Source: Isoetes taiwanensis (Eukaryota > Streptophyta > Lycopodiopsida > Isoetales > Isoetaceae). Taken from it: a DNA stretch of 64,000 nucleotides. Position 1 is the first letter of the stretch. Each line of letters starts with the position of its first letter. The DNA lies in the NCBI GenBank assembly GCA_021234155.1, contig JAJEKV010000049.1, positions 7,103,427-7,167,426 of the forward strand, written 5' to 3'. The notes below the pieces were generated by a model. The model was not told the DNA's origin. It made no database searches and saw only the letters and a list, made by a program, of their open reading frames with translations. Below are positions 37,991 to 51,265 of the stretch, piece by piece. The position numbers and the translations under genes are program-made.

Positions 37991-39894
37991 TGACACAAGC
38001 ATTGATTTCTGGATATGGGCAGCATGCATAAGATAGAACTGTAGTTGCAGAACTCAAGCAAAGATAGAGCAGACGATGTTATTGACGGTAAGAGGTAAAT
38101 TAATTTATAGCTTAGATGTCAATACAGATTGCATGCTTGATAAATTGATGCATAAGATTTGGAATGTCAAACAAGCGTTGCTTATACAGCTCAAAATTCT
38201 TCTTCATGCCCTGTTTACTTCTTGCTCAGTTTTTCAATTTTCTATTCACTTTTTTGCTCCTGTGAGGATCATCTGCACGTTCTCCAACAATACATTGAAA
38301 CGACCTGTCAGAGTTGTCACCTGAAATGAAAATATAAATTACTTAGCAAACTGATCAATAGAGCCAAAAATTCCGCCAGAAGTGGGCATTAAGATGGAAT
38401 GCCTAGTATGCCTTTGGCTCTTTTTCTAAATAGGCAAATATCTGTTATCTACTTCAACCATATCATATTATTTTGCAACAAGTTCCCGTGTTCCATGACT
38501 CTTCCAAGCTTAGGCATTTTGCCTTATTTAATGCTAAATCCTTGAGGACCACTGGACGATGGATGCAATCCTATTGCAGTTCACAAATCCTTTTCCATAA
38601 CTAGGTAATGGAACATAATTTGTAAATATGCACAAGGCATTTCCTAATGATTGCTTTAAGGATTGAAATTTCAAGTTGCAACAAATCAAGGTCAACAAGC
38701 TAAAATGATTTGGAAAACATTTAAGGATAATAAGTTTTGGGTATTGTGACGTTGGCATCTTTGTGTCCACTTTGTTTGAATTATGTCCGTTCAAGACACA
38801 CACTTTTGTAAATTCATTTTGAGGAGACCACATGAAATAATAATGCAAAAACAAACTTAGACAGCTTGCGCTAACATCTCTATGCAATGCCAAGTGTGCC
38901 ATGTCATTGACTCTATTGATTCATTGTGCAAGTCTGGAGGAAGCCTAGAAAGTCTTGAAACCATGATTCTTTGGAAGAATATTATGTAAACATGAGATAT
39001 AGGTTAGGATATGTGTAGGCAATAGTTTTGAGAAAATTGTTACGAAGAATGTCTCTACATACTAAAGGATGTTACTTATATTATCATTCTAAGCTCCTGT
39101 ACAATAGCAGTTGCACTGGGACAAGGGAAACAAATCTACACGATTGCATGATTAAGGTCACGGATGCAAAATCATTATGAATTATTAGTTGGCTACTATG
39201 ATCATGTCTACTATGATTAGTTTTACACTCAATTAGCCTACACCGACCATAAGCACCAAGCGTGGCATAATTCAAGTAAGAACTAGAAATTAAATAATGG
39301 CTTCCTAGAAAATAATCAATAGAGGCGAAATAGCTCTCACATATAGCCATCCCCCCATCATCATCACATCCCCCATCCACCAAAACCCAAAAAAAAAAAA
39401 AAAAAAAAGGAGAAAAAGGCGTCTTCCATCTCTAGCATGCATGCATCTAACCTCGTCACCACATTTATAACACGGTAATCATCTTAAACCTTAATCAATT
39501 TCATGATTCTAGAGATGCTTTTCCAAACTCCACATTTAGTGAAGCAAAAGAAAGTCAATTACAAATCTATGAGCGAGCATTCATGATTCCAACATTACAC
39601 CAACCCATTTCTTTGCTAGAAGCTTGACAAAAAAAAACAATGCAACGATGCCCATGCTCACACAACAAAAATTGGATACCAGCGCAATGTTACCCTCCCC
39701 CCTCCCCTCCAAATCGAGGCTTTGCAATGATCTACCTCGTTTGCACTTGGATGCACCTATGCTCTCGCACATTCCATCTTGCCGACCCGACCGAGCTCTC
39801 TTTTTTCCGCCGGCCGGGCTTTTTAGGCGTTGAGGCCCCATTGCCATAGTGTAAGCGAGGTTAGGTTGCTCGGCCCCTTTGGGCATGTAAAAAC
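37991..39894 (-). repeat. Right-arm block and module W of the C unit
   Basis: Direct repeat of 26168-28045, with a deletion inside W, a shorter poly-A tract (39389-39408) and one insertion (38806-38980). Inverted copy of the left-arm block. Confidence 0.8.
38806..38980 (+). pseudogene. C-specific insert, possibly another PPR fragment
   Basis: About 175 bp lie between CAAGACACACACTT and ATTATGTAAAC; these are adjacent in the B unit and in the left arm. The forward frame contains CASLEEA followed by a stop and KVLK, which faintly resembles the PPR string CGSLEEARKVF. The evidence is weak. Confidence 0.35.
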
Positions 39895-41338
39895 TTTAAT
39901 CGGTGACTACATGCGGACATAAAGCATATATATGGGCTTCAAATTTGCTTTTTAGGAAGCAGCAGATGGAACTAATACCTTGGTGGAACTTCGAAATTGC
40001 AATTTCCTTGCTAGTCCGACAATGTAAAAGTACCAAAGTACAAAATAATTGGAGCACACACATTGACCATATTTAAAGAAAGAGAGAGAGATGGAGCAGA
40101 AGATAATGAAGCATAAATAGTGAGGCACAACATGATGTGCATCCCATAGCCAAAAACGCTACAACATGCGATTCCAATGAGCTCCATTTGTCATTAACTC
40201 TATTATCATATATAACTGAGGTAAAAGCAAAGACAAAAGCAGATTTTTAGGGGCTCCATCCTCCCAAATGTAAGAGCCATAGGCTTGGTTTGGCGTCATG
40301 TTAGAAGCAAAGAAATCTCTTGGGCCTTCATTCCAATCCAATCATGCAGACATCATAATAAACAATAATGACAGCTGTTGTGCCAATGCCTGGAGTTGTC
40401 ATAAAGAAGATCAAAAATAACGTGGCAAGGCAAGGTGGGGGGACGGGATCAAACCTAGAGACATCTAGGAGGATGGGCGCTAGATTTGGACCTCTGAAGC
40501 AAGGGAATCAACACAGAAATGTCCGATTATTTGGGTTATTTTCGTTGTCTAAATTAGCTATAGCAAATCCAACCACCAAGCCACGCACTGCAAAAGAGGA
40601 GAAGACTTCATAGGATATAAGAAGCTTGGTTTGTGAAGATGCTTTCTAAAGTAACTCACGAATTTTACAAATTTGTGAAACTGAAAAACGGCTTCCTTCC
40701 GCACCCTATTTCCACAACTGCTCCATTGCTACCTGTCATATATCACGCCAATGGCGGTATAGCACCTTAAAACATGGAAAACTTAAGAAAGAAAAGTACC
40801 GACCAACTTTTTCAAGTAAATCTAAGGCATCAAAAAAAATTTTCAAGTAAATGCGGGTAGTCCAAAGTTTTTAGCGTGATCCCGACACGGGAGTTAACAT
40901 TATAATATAAACATGAGTGGAGATATTAACAATAGTGACAAACAGATTCATATAGAGTATCTATCAGACTACGTTTGCCATCATTAACACCAACAAGAAG
41001 CACTTGAATCGACTTGTTGAAATCAATTTTGAAGGCCACTGTATCTTACTTGACATCTAGGCACTTTTGGAACTTGAATGAGAAACCCTTTCTGCAAAAT
41101 ACAACTAATAATGGCACATCTCTTGCTTGTCTTATGATTAGAGATGGTTGTTTACAAGAATTTGCAAACCTTTAAAAGCGTGTACTTACTCTTTAAGATG
41201 TGCATTTCAATTGAATATTTCAAGACTACAATTTATACCCTTTCTATGATCTGTTTCTTTGCCAATGCATTTTTGTAAGGAACATTGGCCAAAGTTCCAT
41301 CTATGTTTGCCCGGACAAGTCTTACCATCCAGCATGCA
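39895..41338 (-). repeat. Modules Z, Y and truncated X, reverse orientation
   Basis: Direct repeat of 28046-29480. Module X (about 41030-41338) stops abruptly inside CCATCCAGCATGCA. From there the window leaves the duplicated cluster. Confidence 0.85.
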
Positions 41339-42947
41339 GGGAAGTTTGTGGCACACACCTCTGTATTCTAATTTGGCGGTATTATCCTCTCCTGTTTTAG
41401 TGCCTGCAATAGGGTGTGGCATGCTTTAGAATATGACCTTGCTATTTTAAAGTCAAACCCACATTGGAATCCTTTCCAATGGTTATCAAATGCCCTTAAG
41501 AATAGGGCCACATCAGCTCCCCTATGAGGTGTAGGAATGGGATCATACTAGCGGAAATATCCCTCAGAATATTCCCGCATCTGATGGCCGGGAATTCGCT
41601 AGAGCGCCCATCAGCAATAAGGTATAACAATATGCCAGTTGGTTTTTAGAAAAAATATTTTTCTTCTCTAGGAAGATTGGTCTTTTGTGCCGAAATACAA
41701 CATTTCCACTTTTGGGCATTAATGTTGTTTCCAAATAATACAACATGTGTGAACAAAAGGTTAAAAAGTTTAGCGGCCACCTTTAGGTCAAAGCATAGAG
41801 GTATTAACACTAGAAGACGAGAGTCCTTGAAATCCCTTGGAAGCAGCTTTCCCTAAAACAATGACAGCTAGGGAAACCGAGCCTCATGAGAGGGGCATTA
41901 GCATATGGCCTCCCAGAGGAGCCACGCCAGGAAAGGCTAGCTAAAGAACTTTTTTGGGATCAATTTCTTGGGGTCTGGCCTATCCCTTTTGGTGAGGCAG
42001 TTGCACAAAGTCTTGGCCTTGTTCGACTTGGGACACGGTACCAGCTCAGCTGCCCAATAACAGGATGCCCGAACAAGGGTTAGGTCTTCTGGCACCCTTA
42101 CCTACACTAGACTTAATCAGAATCTTGCATCATGTCATTACATAGAGGGAGGATCTTGATGCTAGAAGATGGACTGAAACCAACTTTCCCTAAAACTCTT
42201 CTATGAAAGACCCTGGTGATGGTCAAGCATTTTCCCACTCTGGAACTGCGAATCGGCTCTGTCAATGGACTCAAGTACTATAAAAATAAAGCAACTTGAG
42301 ACTTTAGAGATAAGAAAACTGCAAACCTTATCTTAAAGTTGATCTTCAGTCAACATCATATATTGAAGGTCTAAGGGTGAACACATTTCCTGCATATTTA
42401 AGAACTGGAAGCTTTGACAGGGCCTTTTATCCTTGATAAACTCTGCAACAAATCAAACTCCTAATTGATTGCGAGGCAATTTCAAAAAACACAATAAATA
42501 CTGGAAGCCAGCTTACATACATTGGAATTAGATCTCATGAGCAGACTACTTTGCCATTATATTCAAGAACTAGTTCAGCACCTACCAGCTCGTTGATCAT
42601 GGTCTGACAATATGAAAAAAAACTAGTCAATTGCCCACCTTAGATGGGCAATGCATGTGATGGCATGAAGAATGCAAGAAATACTTGAACAATACCCGAA
42701 ATGAGCTATTTAGATTTTTATATTCAAAGATTGGTTTAGAATAAGTAACATGTGATGTTTCATCGAGGTATTTTCCATTGATTCTACTGTATGTAGGAAA
42801 GAGGGTGAAAAACAAAAGGCAAACATAGAAGCTGGCTTCTGTCACATTAGATATCTACGTTAAATGTCTATAAATATGGAACTATTGTTGTAATAGAATA
42901 GAATAGAACATGGAACTATTGTTGTAATGCATTATTTAAACATTAGA
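41339..42947. other. Single-copy sequence, no recognised gene
   Basis: A forward frame of 65 codons (41886-42083; MRGALAYGLPEEPRQ...) is GC-richer than its surroundings and could be an exon or old transposon remnant, but I recognise no family. An AATAG microsatellite lies at about 42893-42908. Confidence 0.4.
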
Positions 42948-43394
42948 ACTCATAATCCAACGCTCCCTACAACACAATGATTTAGTGTTGTGTCTAATTT
43001 TTTTCTAACCTTAGGAGATGTAAAAATTTTGTCGAATATTTCTCAAACAAGGGTAGCAAATCTGGCAAAAGTCCAACCAATTTCCAAAATTTTTGTAGTT
43101 CATGAGGCGAATCTTAATCAAGGGGTAACGTTCACAGCAAATGCTTCAAGTGATGGTTGAAACAAATGTTTTGTAGATATAGTAACTCAAACAAACGCAC
43201 AAAAAATGCTCTATTGCGTTAAATACAATAGTCTATAAGGAGATTCACTTTTCAACATAAAAGGCACATTGTTGCAACCTTGACAAATATCAAGAGGAAA
43301 GTACGATTGGAAACTGTTGTGCTAATATATAGAACTTTTTACCTACAAAACAAACCTTATCTAGTGAATTGCAGTGGCATGTTGGATTATGAGT
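42948..43394. mobile_element. Candidate 447-bp element with 14-bp inverted ends
   Basis: ACTCATAATCCAAC (42948-42961) and its exact reverse complement GTTGGATTATGAGT (43381-43394) bound an AT-rich non-coding stretch. No target duplication is evident, so this is a candidate MITE only. Confidence 0.4.
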
Positions 43395-46300
43395 CATGTC
43401 TTACATAAATACAGAGAGGCTTCTGACCTTCCACCAAAATTGACATGCTTCAAACCACCCAAAGTTGAGATGCATAGTTATAACATGTTTAACTTAAAAA
43501 TGGCATAGGCAATGTTAAATACTACTTTACTATCTTCTGCGTACTTGGTGTAGGTACGATGCATCATGGTTATAAATATAAAACCAAGGGATGTTGAGCA
43601 TGAAAGCCCAACTGACATTTAATTCTAAATGTTGGGTTGTTCACTCTTGATTGAATGCTTTTGCCATTTTTCTCATAATAAAGTTGAAAATTTTTTAACT
43701 CATGCAATTTGGTTGGGGTTTTGGTAGAGATATGCTATATATGTTACATAGCGTATTTATATGTCAGCCGATTGATCTCCATGCGATAGAAACCTTTCTA
43801 TTCTATTTATGCATAAGTTTCCTCTAGTCACATGGCCGCCATGGTAGAAATCTAGATATTTAAATCTATGTAACATTAGTTAGTAGAAATCGAGATATTT
43901 AAATCTACAAAAAAAATAAGAGGGTTCCATTACTTCCTGAAAGTTGACTATGCATGCATTCATGTTTTTACCTAAAATTTGCATGTTATATAGTGTCCTT
44001 ACAAAAAAGTCTTATATAAAAATTGTTTACCTTATTTTAATACCAAATTTGTATTTTATTTGAGACCCATAAGGTACCCAAAAAGAGTACTAGCTAATGA
44101 TACATATTTTATGGGCAATACACCTCATAAAATAAAGTTTTTGTATTTCATTCCGTGACTCGTGCATTTTGCGACTTCTTTTTCCAGCTTCATCAAAATG
44201 GCTTAGTCGTCTGCATTGCATCAGATTCATAAATGTCCATTTCTTGTGCCTTTCTGCATTAACAATGCAGATGGAGGATCAACATTTCAGTTCCTGCATT
44301 TTCAACTAGCTCTCAATGCCAATTTTTTGACAATTGTATAACAAAGTTACACGTCAACTTTGATTATATTAGGGTAATGAGACGACCAAATCATCGTAGA
44401 AATATTGTCGCTGAAAATACTGTAGGATGGTTAGTTGGGCATTTCGAAACACCAAATAATAGGCTTATATTTACGTGTAAACCCTGTAACTGTAGGCTAC
44501 AAATCATCCTCTACTCCTATAATTTGTCTACATTAAAATCCCGGCTATAGAGAGCTAAGTCTTACAGTGTTTCTATACCATGATCACAACAAAATGTGTA
44601 CAGATGTTCCAAAAATATTAAGCACCCCCAACACCATTAGATATGACATCTCAAACAATTGATAGCACAGAAAGAGGCATCCTACAAAAGGGTCTTCTGC
44701 TTTTAGCAACCTATCATAAACATGTAGCCCATATAATAGATAGTTCTAGCACATAAGACAATGGCCTTATATTTACTTCATGACTATTTCTTGTGAAATT
44801 TTGATATTGACAAAATAAGCCAAGCAATGATGTTGTAGTGCTGATCATGGTTTCAAACTGAAAACATCTACTATTACAGCTATCTATCTTTTTGAATCAG
44901 ATTGTAATAATTACTAAGGGCTAGATCAATCAAACTTTGTACTTAAGGTTGCCAACCATCCAAAATGCCTTCTTCCTAAGATCTGAGTCATACATTTTGG
45001 ATAATCATAGATTTTTCTTCTCCTACTTATAAGAATAGATATGAAGGCCAATATCTAAAATTGATATCAACTGTTACATACCTTATCTTGAGAATTTCTA
45101 GCACATTGAATGTCTGTGACTTATTTTTGAGACTTCCCCCAATGCATTGAATGTTTGTTCATCTTCCATGTATGTCAATTTCAGGGGCCATTTTGTCTAG
45201 CATGGAAGGAAACCTGCAAACAAATTTAAAGTTGTTAAAGTTGAAAAGGGACTGAAGAGATGGAGTGAGTAAGAGCATAGTCATTTGAAATGAGTGCAAA
45301 AGATATTGAAGACATGTGCATGCCATTATAAATTGTCATTCATGTGGGCTCATTATTATTTTGCATGTTCTTGTTGCTATTTAATCTTAAGATCTACATA
45401 ATTCCATGCATTTGATATATTGAAAATCTTGCCATACATATCTGTTGAAGATGGAAGATACGAGCAACATGGATAAACATCATGTGCCCATTTTGTTATG
45501 GTTACGACGACTTTTTTGAAATTCAAGTTACGGCGGTTTAGGGCTCGATTGTTCGGTTTCATTTCTTCCTATGTTTTCCTTTTCTTTTAGAGCTCTGTTT
45601 TTCAATTCGGTTAGGGGCAAGCGATTTGTGGTGATTTGAGACAAGTTCTTGGTTGTGCGAGGTGTTCTTGAAGCGTTTGCATTTGATCTTGTGCAGCAAT
45701 TTTAATTTTGGAAGCATATTATTCGAGTTGAGAGAGAGCATCCTTCCTTTGACATCGGTTTTAAGGGAAAATATTTTTCTTTTAAGCAAGATTCCATTTT
45801 TTAACCCAGATTTGCGGGTTCATCGAAGAATAGAGCAAAAGGATACATCAATGATTCATGTAATAACAGACCATATAAAGGATTAAATCTTGATTTTTGT
45901 TCCTTTGAATTCTTGTTCAAGTAGTCTATCCAGATGTCTCTACGGACTTTATTTTTCAGCACTTCTACTTTATTGTGCAGTAGAGGATATATTAGTGCCA
46001 GAATTCCAGATGAAATGATGATAGAGGGATGCTATGCAATGGGAGTTGCATCGATGCATTCATGTGATCATTATATGTATTCCTTGCAATCCAAACCAGA
46101 AGTCCTTCCTGCAATTCTATTTCATTGCTTTATGCCCAAGGAAACAGAGATGGTGATGATGGACTAACTAATTCCAGATAAGAGGAAACGTGTTTTTCTC
46201 ACTGCTATTATTTCCTTCTGAGTTTTCACATCTCAGTCAGCATTCTTGCCCCCAAATTTTAGAGAGTTTTCCCGCTCCAAATGGTTGGCTTTTACCAAGA

Positions 46301-46451
46301 TCTGATTCTTGGATATGAAAGACAAGAAAATTGTTGAATCTGCGGAAGCAAAACAGTGTAACTTAAGGATTTCCAGCTTACCTTGGCGCATGTGGCCATT
46401 GTTGGGCTCCAATCTTCTTGCGTGAATCGCGAATAGACGGCATCATGAATG
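43395..46451. other. Single-copy AT-rich sequence, no recognised gene
   Basis: No protein family, RNA gene or long repeat is recognised. A short direct repeat of GTAGAAATC-AGATATTTAAATCTA occurs at about 43853 and 43882. Open frames near 45560-45890 and 45934-46167 are short and overlap frames on the other strand, without domain signals. Confidence 0.4.
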
Positions 46452-46908
46452 TGGAGGAGACATGAGTGCATGCTACATAGTGTCAAGGCCATTCCAGATA
46501 AGCACTATTTCTCCTGCGTCTTCTATTGTGTAATAACAACAATGCTTAAATCTGTTTGCCACTTTATTTGTGTGGATATTTATATTAAGGATTGGACTTC
46601 AGCTTAATTTGTTATTGGTATGTATCTAAAAGACGACATCATGAATGTTGGATTCTAGCGACTACCAATGCTTCTTTCTCCCTCGCACTAAGGTTCTTCA
46701 GCTTTTGTCCTTTCCATGCGACTAAGGTGGAGGAGACCTGAGTGGATGCTACATAGTGTCAAGACCACTTCAGATAAGCATTGTTCTTCTGCGTCTTCTA
46801 TTGTGTGTCTTTTATAAGGGCAACAATGCTTAAATTTGTTTGCCACTTTATTTGTGTGGATACTTATATCAAAATTTGGACTTCCCCTTAATTTGTTATT
46901 GGTGTGCA
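46452..46908. repeat. Direct repeat, two copies of about 175 bp
   Basis: Copies at about 46452-46622 and 46728-46908 share GTGGAGGAGAC, TGCTACATAGTGTCAAG, TCTTCTATTGTGT, CAACAATGCTTAAAT and TTGCCACTTTATTTGTGTGG in order. Confidence 0.85.
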
Positions 46909-48639
46909 TTCGATTAATAGGGTTTTGGAGGGTACAACAAGACTGAGTGACTAAGATATATATAAAGATAATCATATTGGTGCTAAGACTTAGATTAAAC
47001 CAAGTTATTTTAGTTCTGCTCACATTGATATCCACATTGCTTAATTTTGATCATTTATTTTGGTTTAATATCCTTTTCTTCTTGTGTCCCTGATGTTCTG
47101 AATCCCTCTGAATTCCCCTGAAGGAACAAGTTATATGAATACCTTGATGTACCGGTCTTCTATTCTACACTCGAACTCACTTGTCTATACAATATTTGTT
47201 TAGATTACCTTTAAGCTTAGGATCTAAATTTTACAGGGGTGGTTAAAGGAGTTTTCTCGAGTATGATCTTTTGATATGCCTTATTACCTAAGTTCTAACC
47301 TTTGTAGGGGTGGTTGCATTTGTTGTTCAATTTTATTCCTTCAAGTTATTTTCTATTGCTTCAAGAGAGTTTGTTAAGATCTAGATGAACAAGTTTAGCT
47401 GCCCTTCACACGCTTTGTTTATCCAGTTTTGATCATCATGTTGGGATGGCAATTCATGGAACTTTTTGGTCAGACATCCTTGGTTGTGGAAATGGTGACC
47501 CTGATGGTAGCGAATAGTGTATTATCTAGAATCTTTGCCCAATGGTAAAATCTTTCACATGGATGGGTATAGCTTGATCTATCTAGAACAGTTATAGACT
47601 ATATATCACAAGGCATCACCACATCGCCATTTTATCTTAGAGAAATTGAAGGTACCTTAGCATTATTATATTTGCTTATGTTTTTTTACTATCATGGACC
47701 ATTTTGCCGCTTGCTAATTTTTACTATTTTTCTCACCCTTCTTGATGGTTCGCATTATTTGAACAAGAACATTGTTAATTATAGGTTGAATCTAGAGGAT
47801 TTTGATCACCATGTCATCATCTATCACCACTATTTCTTCTATTGCATTTTTTAGCAGTAGGTTCATATTATGGTTTGAGTTTTGCGGATATGCATATTTA
47901 TGATTTTCTAGGCTATATTTATATCGTGATGTTGTTTTTGTGAAATATATGTGAGTATTGGAATTTTTAATTTGATTTTTACGAGTCTCTCGCTTCTAAC
48001 TCCTTATAATATTTTGTACTTACCATTTTTTCCTATCTACTGTTATGAATGAGTCTTCTCATGTTTTTGTGAGTTTTGAATACTAATGATATAAGTTCCA
48101 TGCTATTGGCAGATATTTTGGTTCAGATATTTGAGATGCTCTTGATCTCTAAATTTCCTTGGACAGTGACAACTTGAATGAGTTTCTCTAATGAGTTTTG
48201 GTGTCAGAGAGATTTGACGACAGTTGTGGTGTCATTCACTTAATGCTTTCAGAATTTGAGAACCAATCCGCAGCCTATGTCAATACCAATATCCCTTCTG
48301 TTGGTTTTTCACCATTATTGATATCCGCTACATACAGAGCATCCTTTAGTCTTTTTCATTCGATATGTGCTTAGAAACCTGTCTTTTCCCTATAATTACA
48401 ACAAAATAACCTATCCTTCTTGTATATGGTCGCACTTTGGACTTTTGCTTCCTTTTGGTTTCCCTTCGGGATATCATACAATCTTTATCTACCCGTCTCC
48501 TCAGCAGCAATGCTAGTTTCTCGTTCATTGGGTTGGGATCTGAAGATGGTAGCTCCTTAGAACCTCTATTGGCCGCCTCCTCCTGCACCACTAACCCTTA
48601 GTTCTTGCTGCCTCTGTTCTTCAGCATTGCATTCTAGTT
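46909..48639. other. Single-copy sequence, no recognised gene
   Basis: AT-rich sequence with no recognisable coding or RNA feature. The reverse frame at 48346-48591 is basic and short, and I do not support it as a gene. Confidence 0.4.
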
Positions 48640-49135
48640 ATTTGTTTTAGTGGAGATGCCCAGATGTGGCTTTCTTTTAGTTTGACAGCTCAGAGTGAAA
48701 GTGATAGTAAAAGTGAAAGTGATACTTAGATAGTAAAAGTGATTGATAGCTTTGCTCTTTCTTTTAGCTATGTAAGCAAGAGCATATGAAGGATCAATGA
48801 AGCAAATAAGTTTAATGAAGTTTACATAATCTCAAATTGTCTACATTATTCAAAATGTTTACATTATTCAAGCTTAGTGGTTTCTACTGGACATGCTTTG
48901 CAATATTTAGGATACCTAGAAAGCATCTCGAAGAGAGAAAAGTCGAGAAAAGATAAATTGCAAGATTTCTTGCATCGTTTGTGTTTTGCAGATGATAAAA
49001 CTCACCAAACTTAGCATGCACCTTAAGAAAAGGCTTGCTTTTCTTCTAAATGAACCACTTGCACAATACTGAAGTAGGAGAGAGAAAATTAAAAGCAAGC
49101 TACAATGAAGGCATAGTCAATGCTGCATAAAGTAT
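48640..49135 (-). repeat. Module U at the left edge of the D unit
   Basis: 48640-48680 is the inverse of about 9745-9785, containing GGAGATGCCCAGATGTGGC. At 48685-48697 there is only ACAGCTCAGAGTG, the complement of the last BiP codons, without the 3'UTR. Module U follows. At about 49131 it jumps into the 3'UTR of BiP copy D. Confidence 0.8.
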
Positions 49136-49295
49136 GCAAAATTTTAAAAGTTATTAGAAAAGTTGAAAGCTAAGACAAGTGGTGTGAAAACCAAATAATA
49201 AGCATAAGCTAATATACATCTCAGATTACTATTTCCATATCTACAAGTATTTGTGTCATTACTCGTGACCATGAATTTTGAATGTCTCAAGATAT
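49136..49295 (-). other. 3'UTR of BiP copy D
   Basis: Matches the 3'UTR of the other copies. It is joined at the left to module U rather than to the usual downstream segment. Confidence 0.75.
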
Positions 49296-51265
49296 TTACA
49301 GCTCAGAGTGATCTTCATCCTCTTCCTCTGAGGCATGAGCACCAGTCTTTTGATAAACCTTGGTTATTATGGGATTGCAAACATCCTCAATCTCCTTCAG
49401 TTTCTCTTCGAAATCCTCCCCTTCAGCACTTTGGTTATCGTCCAACCACTCCAAGATTTCCTTCAATTCAGCTTCAATCTTTTCTTTGTCATCAGAATCT
49501 AGCTTATCCGCTAGCTTGTCCTTGTCACCAATTGAACTCTTCATGTTGTACACATATGTCTCCAATCTATTCCTGGCATCAATCTTTTCCTTCACCTTCT
49601 TATCTTGCTCGCATATTCCTCGGCCTCCTTGATCATTCTATCAACCTCATCGAAGATAAGCGATCTTTGTCGTGATAATGATGATCTTCTCGCCTTCTGG
49701 GACGCCTTATCCTCTGCCTTCACTTTTAGAATTCCATCGCATCTACTTCAAAAGTAACTTCAATCGAGGAATACCTCTTGGAGCTGGGCAATCCGCTCAA
49801 ATCAAATTTTTCAAGTTCGGCAATCTTTTGTCAAGCTTCTTTCTCCTTCAAAGACACGAGCAGAACCACGGTTGTTTGCTTATCGATAGGTGCTAAACAC
49901 TTGGGATTTTTAGTTGGAATCGTAGTACCCACGGGAATGAGCTTTGTCATCACTCCACCTGCGGTTTCAATGCCAAGGGTCAAAGGAGTGGCATCAAGGA
50001 TGAGTGCATCTTTAGTCTCTTCGCCGCCTTCCCCACTTAGAATGCCTCCTTGAGCTGCTGCACCATAGGCTCTGACCTCATCGGGATTGACTCCTTGCTA
50101 GGCTCCTTGCCTTCAAAGTAGTCCTTCAACAATTCTTTGTACCTTTGGGATCACGAGTACTTCCTCCAACAAGAGCGATTTCATCAATCTGCGACTTCTT
50201 AAGGCCGGCATCATTCATGGCCTTCCTAGCGAGGGCCCAATGTCTTCTTGAACAAGTCATTGTTAAGCTCCTCAAACCTTGCTTTCGGTAAGTGGTTGGA
50301 GAAATCAACACCATCAAAAAGACTCTCAACCTCAATTCTAACTTGGTCTTTGGTTCTTGAGTGCCCTCTTTGCACGCCTCGCCTCATGACGGAGTTTCCC
50401 AATAGCCCCCGCTATCCTTGCTAATGTCCTTGTTGTACTTCTTCTTGATGAGTTTAATGAAGTGCTCCATAATTACGTGGTCAAAATCCTCTCCTCCAAG
50501 ATGAGTATCACCACTTGTGGCTAAAACTTCAAATACTCCATTATCAATTGTTAAGATGCGACATCAAAGGTACCACCACCAAGGTCAAACACAAGTATGT
50601 TCTTTCGTTTCCCTTCTCATTAAGTCCATAAGCCAATCTGCTGCTGCGGTTGGCTCATTGAAATCTGAGCCACGTTAAGTCCGGCAATGATACCGGCATC
50701 TTTTTGTGGCTGTCTCGTGCATCATTGAAAAATTTGGGACGGTGATAGCGACATTTTTACGACCTTTCCTAAGAATGCCTCGGCAGTTTCCTTCATTTTA
50801 TCAAAATCATAGCGCTAATCTCCTGCGGGCTGAAAAGCTTAACCGCCATCCTTGATCTTAACTTGTATATAAGGTTTCCCATCTTTGTTGATGATCTTGT
50901 AGGGCAATAGTTTCATATCATTTTGGACTTCTTTGTCGTCAAACTTCCTTCCAATCAAGCGTTTAGGGTCAAAAATTGTCCTTTTCGGGGTTAGAAGCGA
51001 CTTGGTTCTTGGTTGCCTCTCAATAAGCCTTTCGAGAATCTGTGAAGGCTACCCATGATGGTGTGATTCGATTTCCACTGGTCATTGGCTATGATTTCTA
51101 CATGCCCATCTTTGTTATAAACACCCACACAAGAATATGTTGTTCCCGGATCAATACCAATTATCGTATCTAATTTGGGAGCTTCTTCTGCCTTCTTTTC
51201 TGAGATACAACCCAAATTGTAAGAAAAACCAAGCATAGACCTAATGCGCTAACATGAGCTACTTC
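49296..51265 (-). pseudogene. BiP copy D, 5'-truncated and frameshifted
   Basis: The stop is at 49296, and the last 99 codons to HSEL are open. Homology ends at about 51265, just inside the signal peptide, so the first three or so codons, the ATG, the leader and the promoter are missing. The neighbouring sequence there is module W. The N-terminal part after the breakpoint contains a changed segment (about 51190) and an IDPGTTYS variant of the HSP70 signature (Leu to Pro; CGGATC where the others have CAGATC on this strand). It shares the GAAAAGG run with copy A (about 50980) and many short indels with B and C. It cannot be expressed from its own start. Confidence 0.85.
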
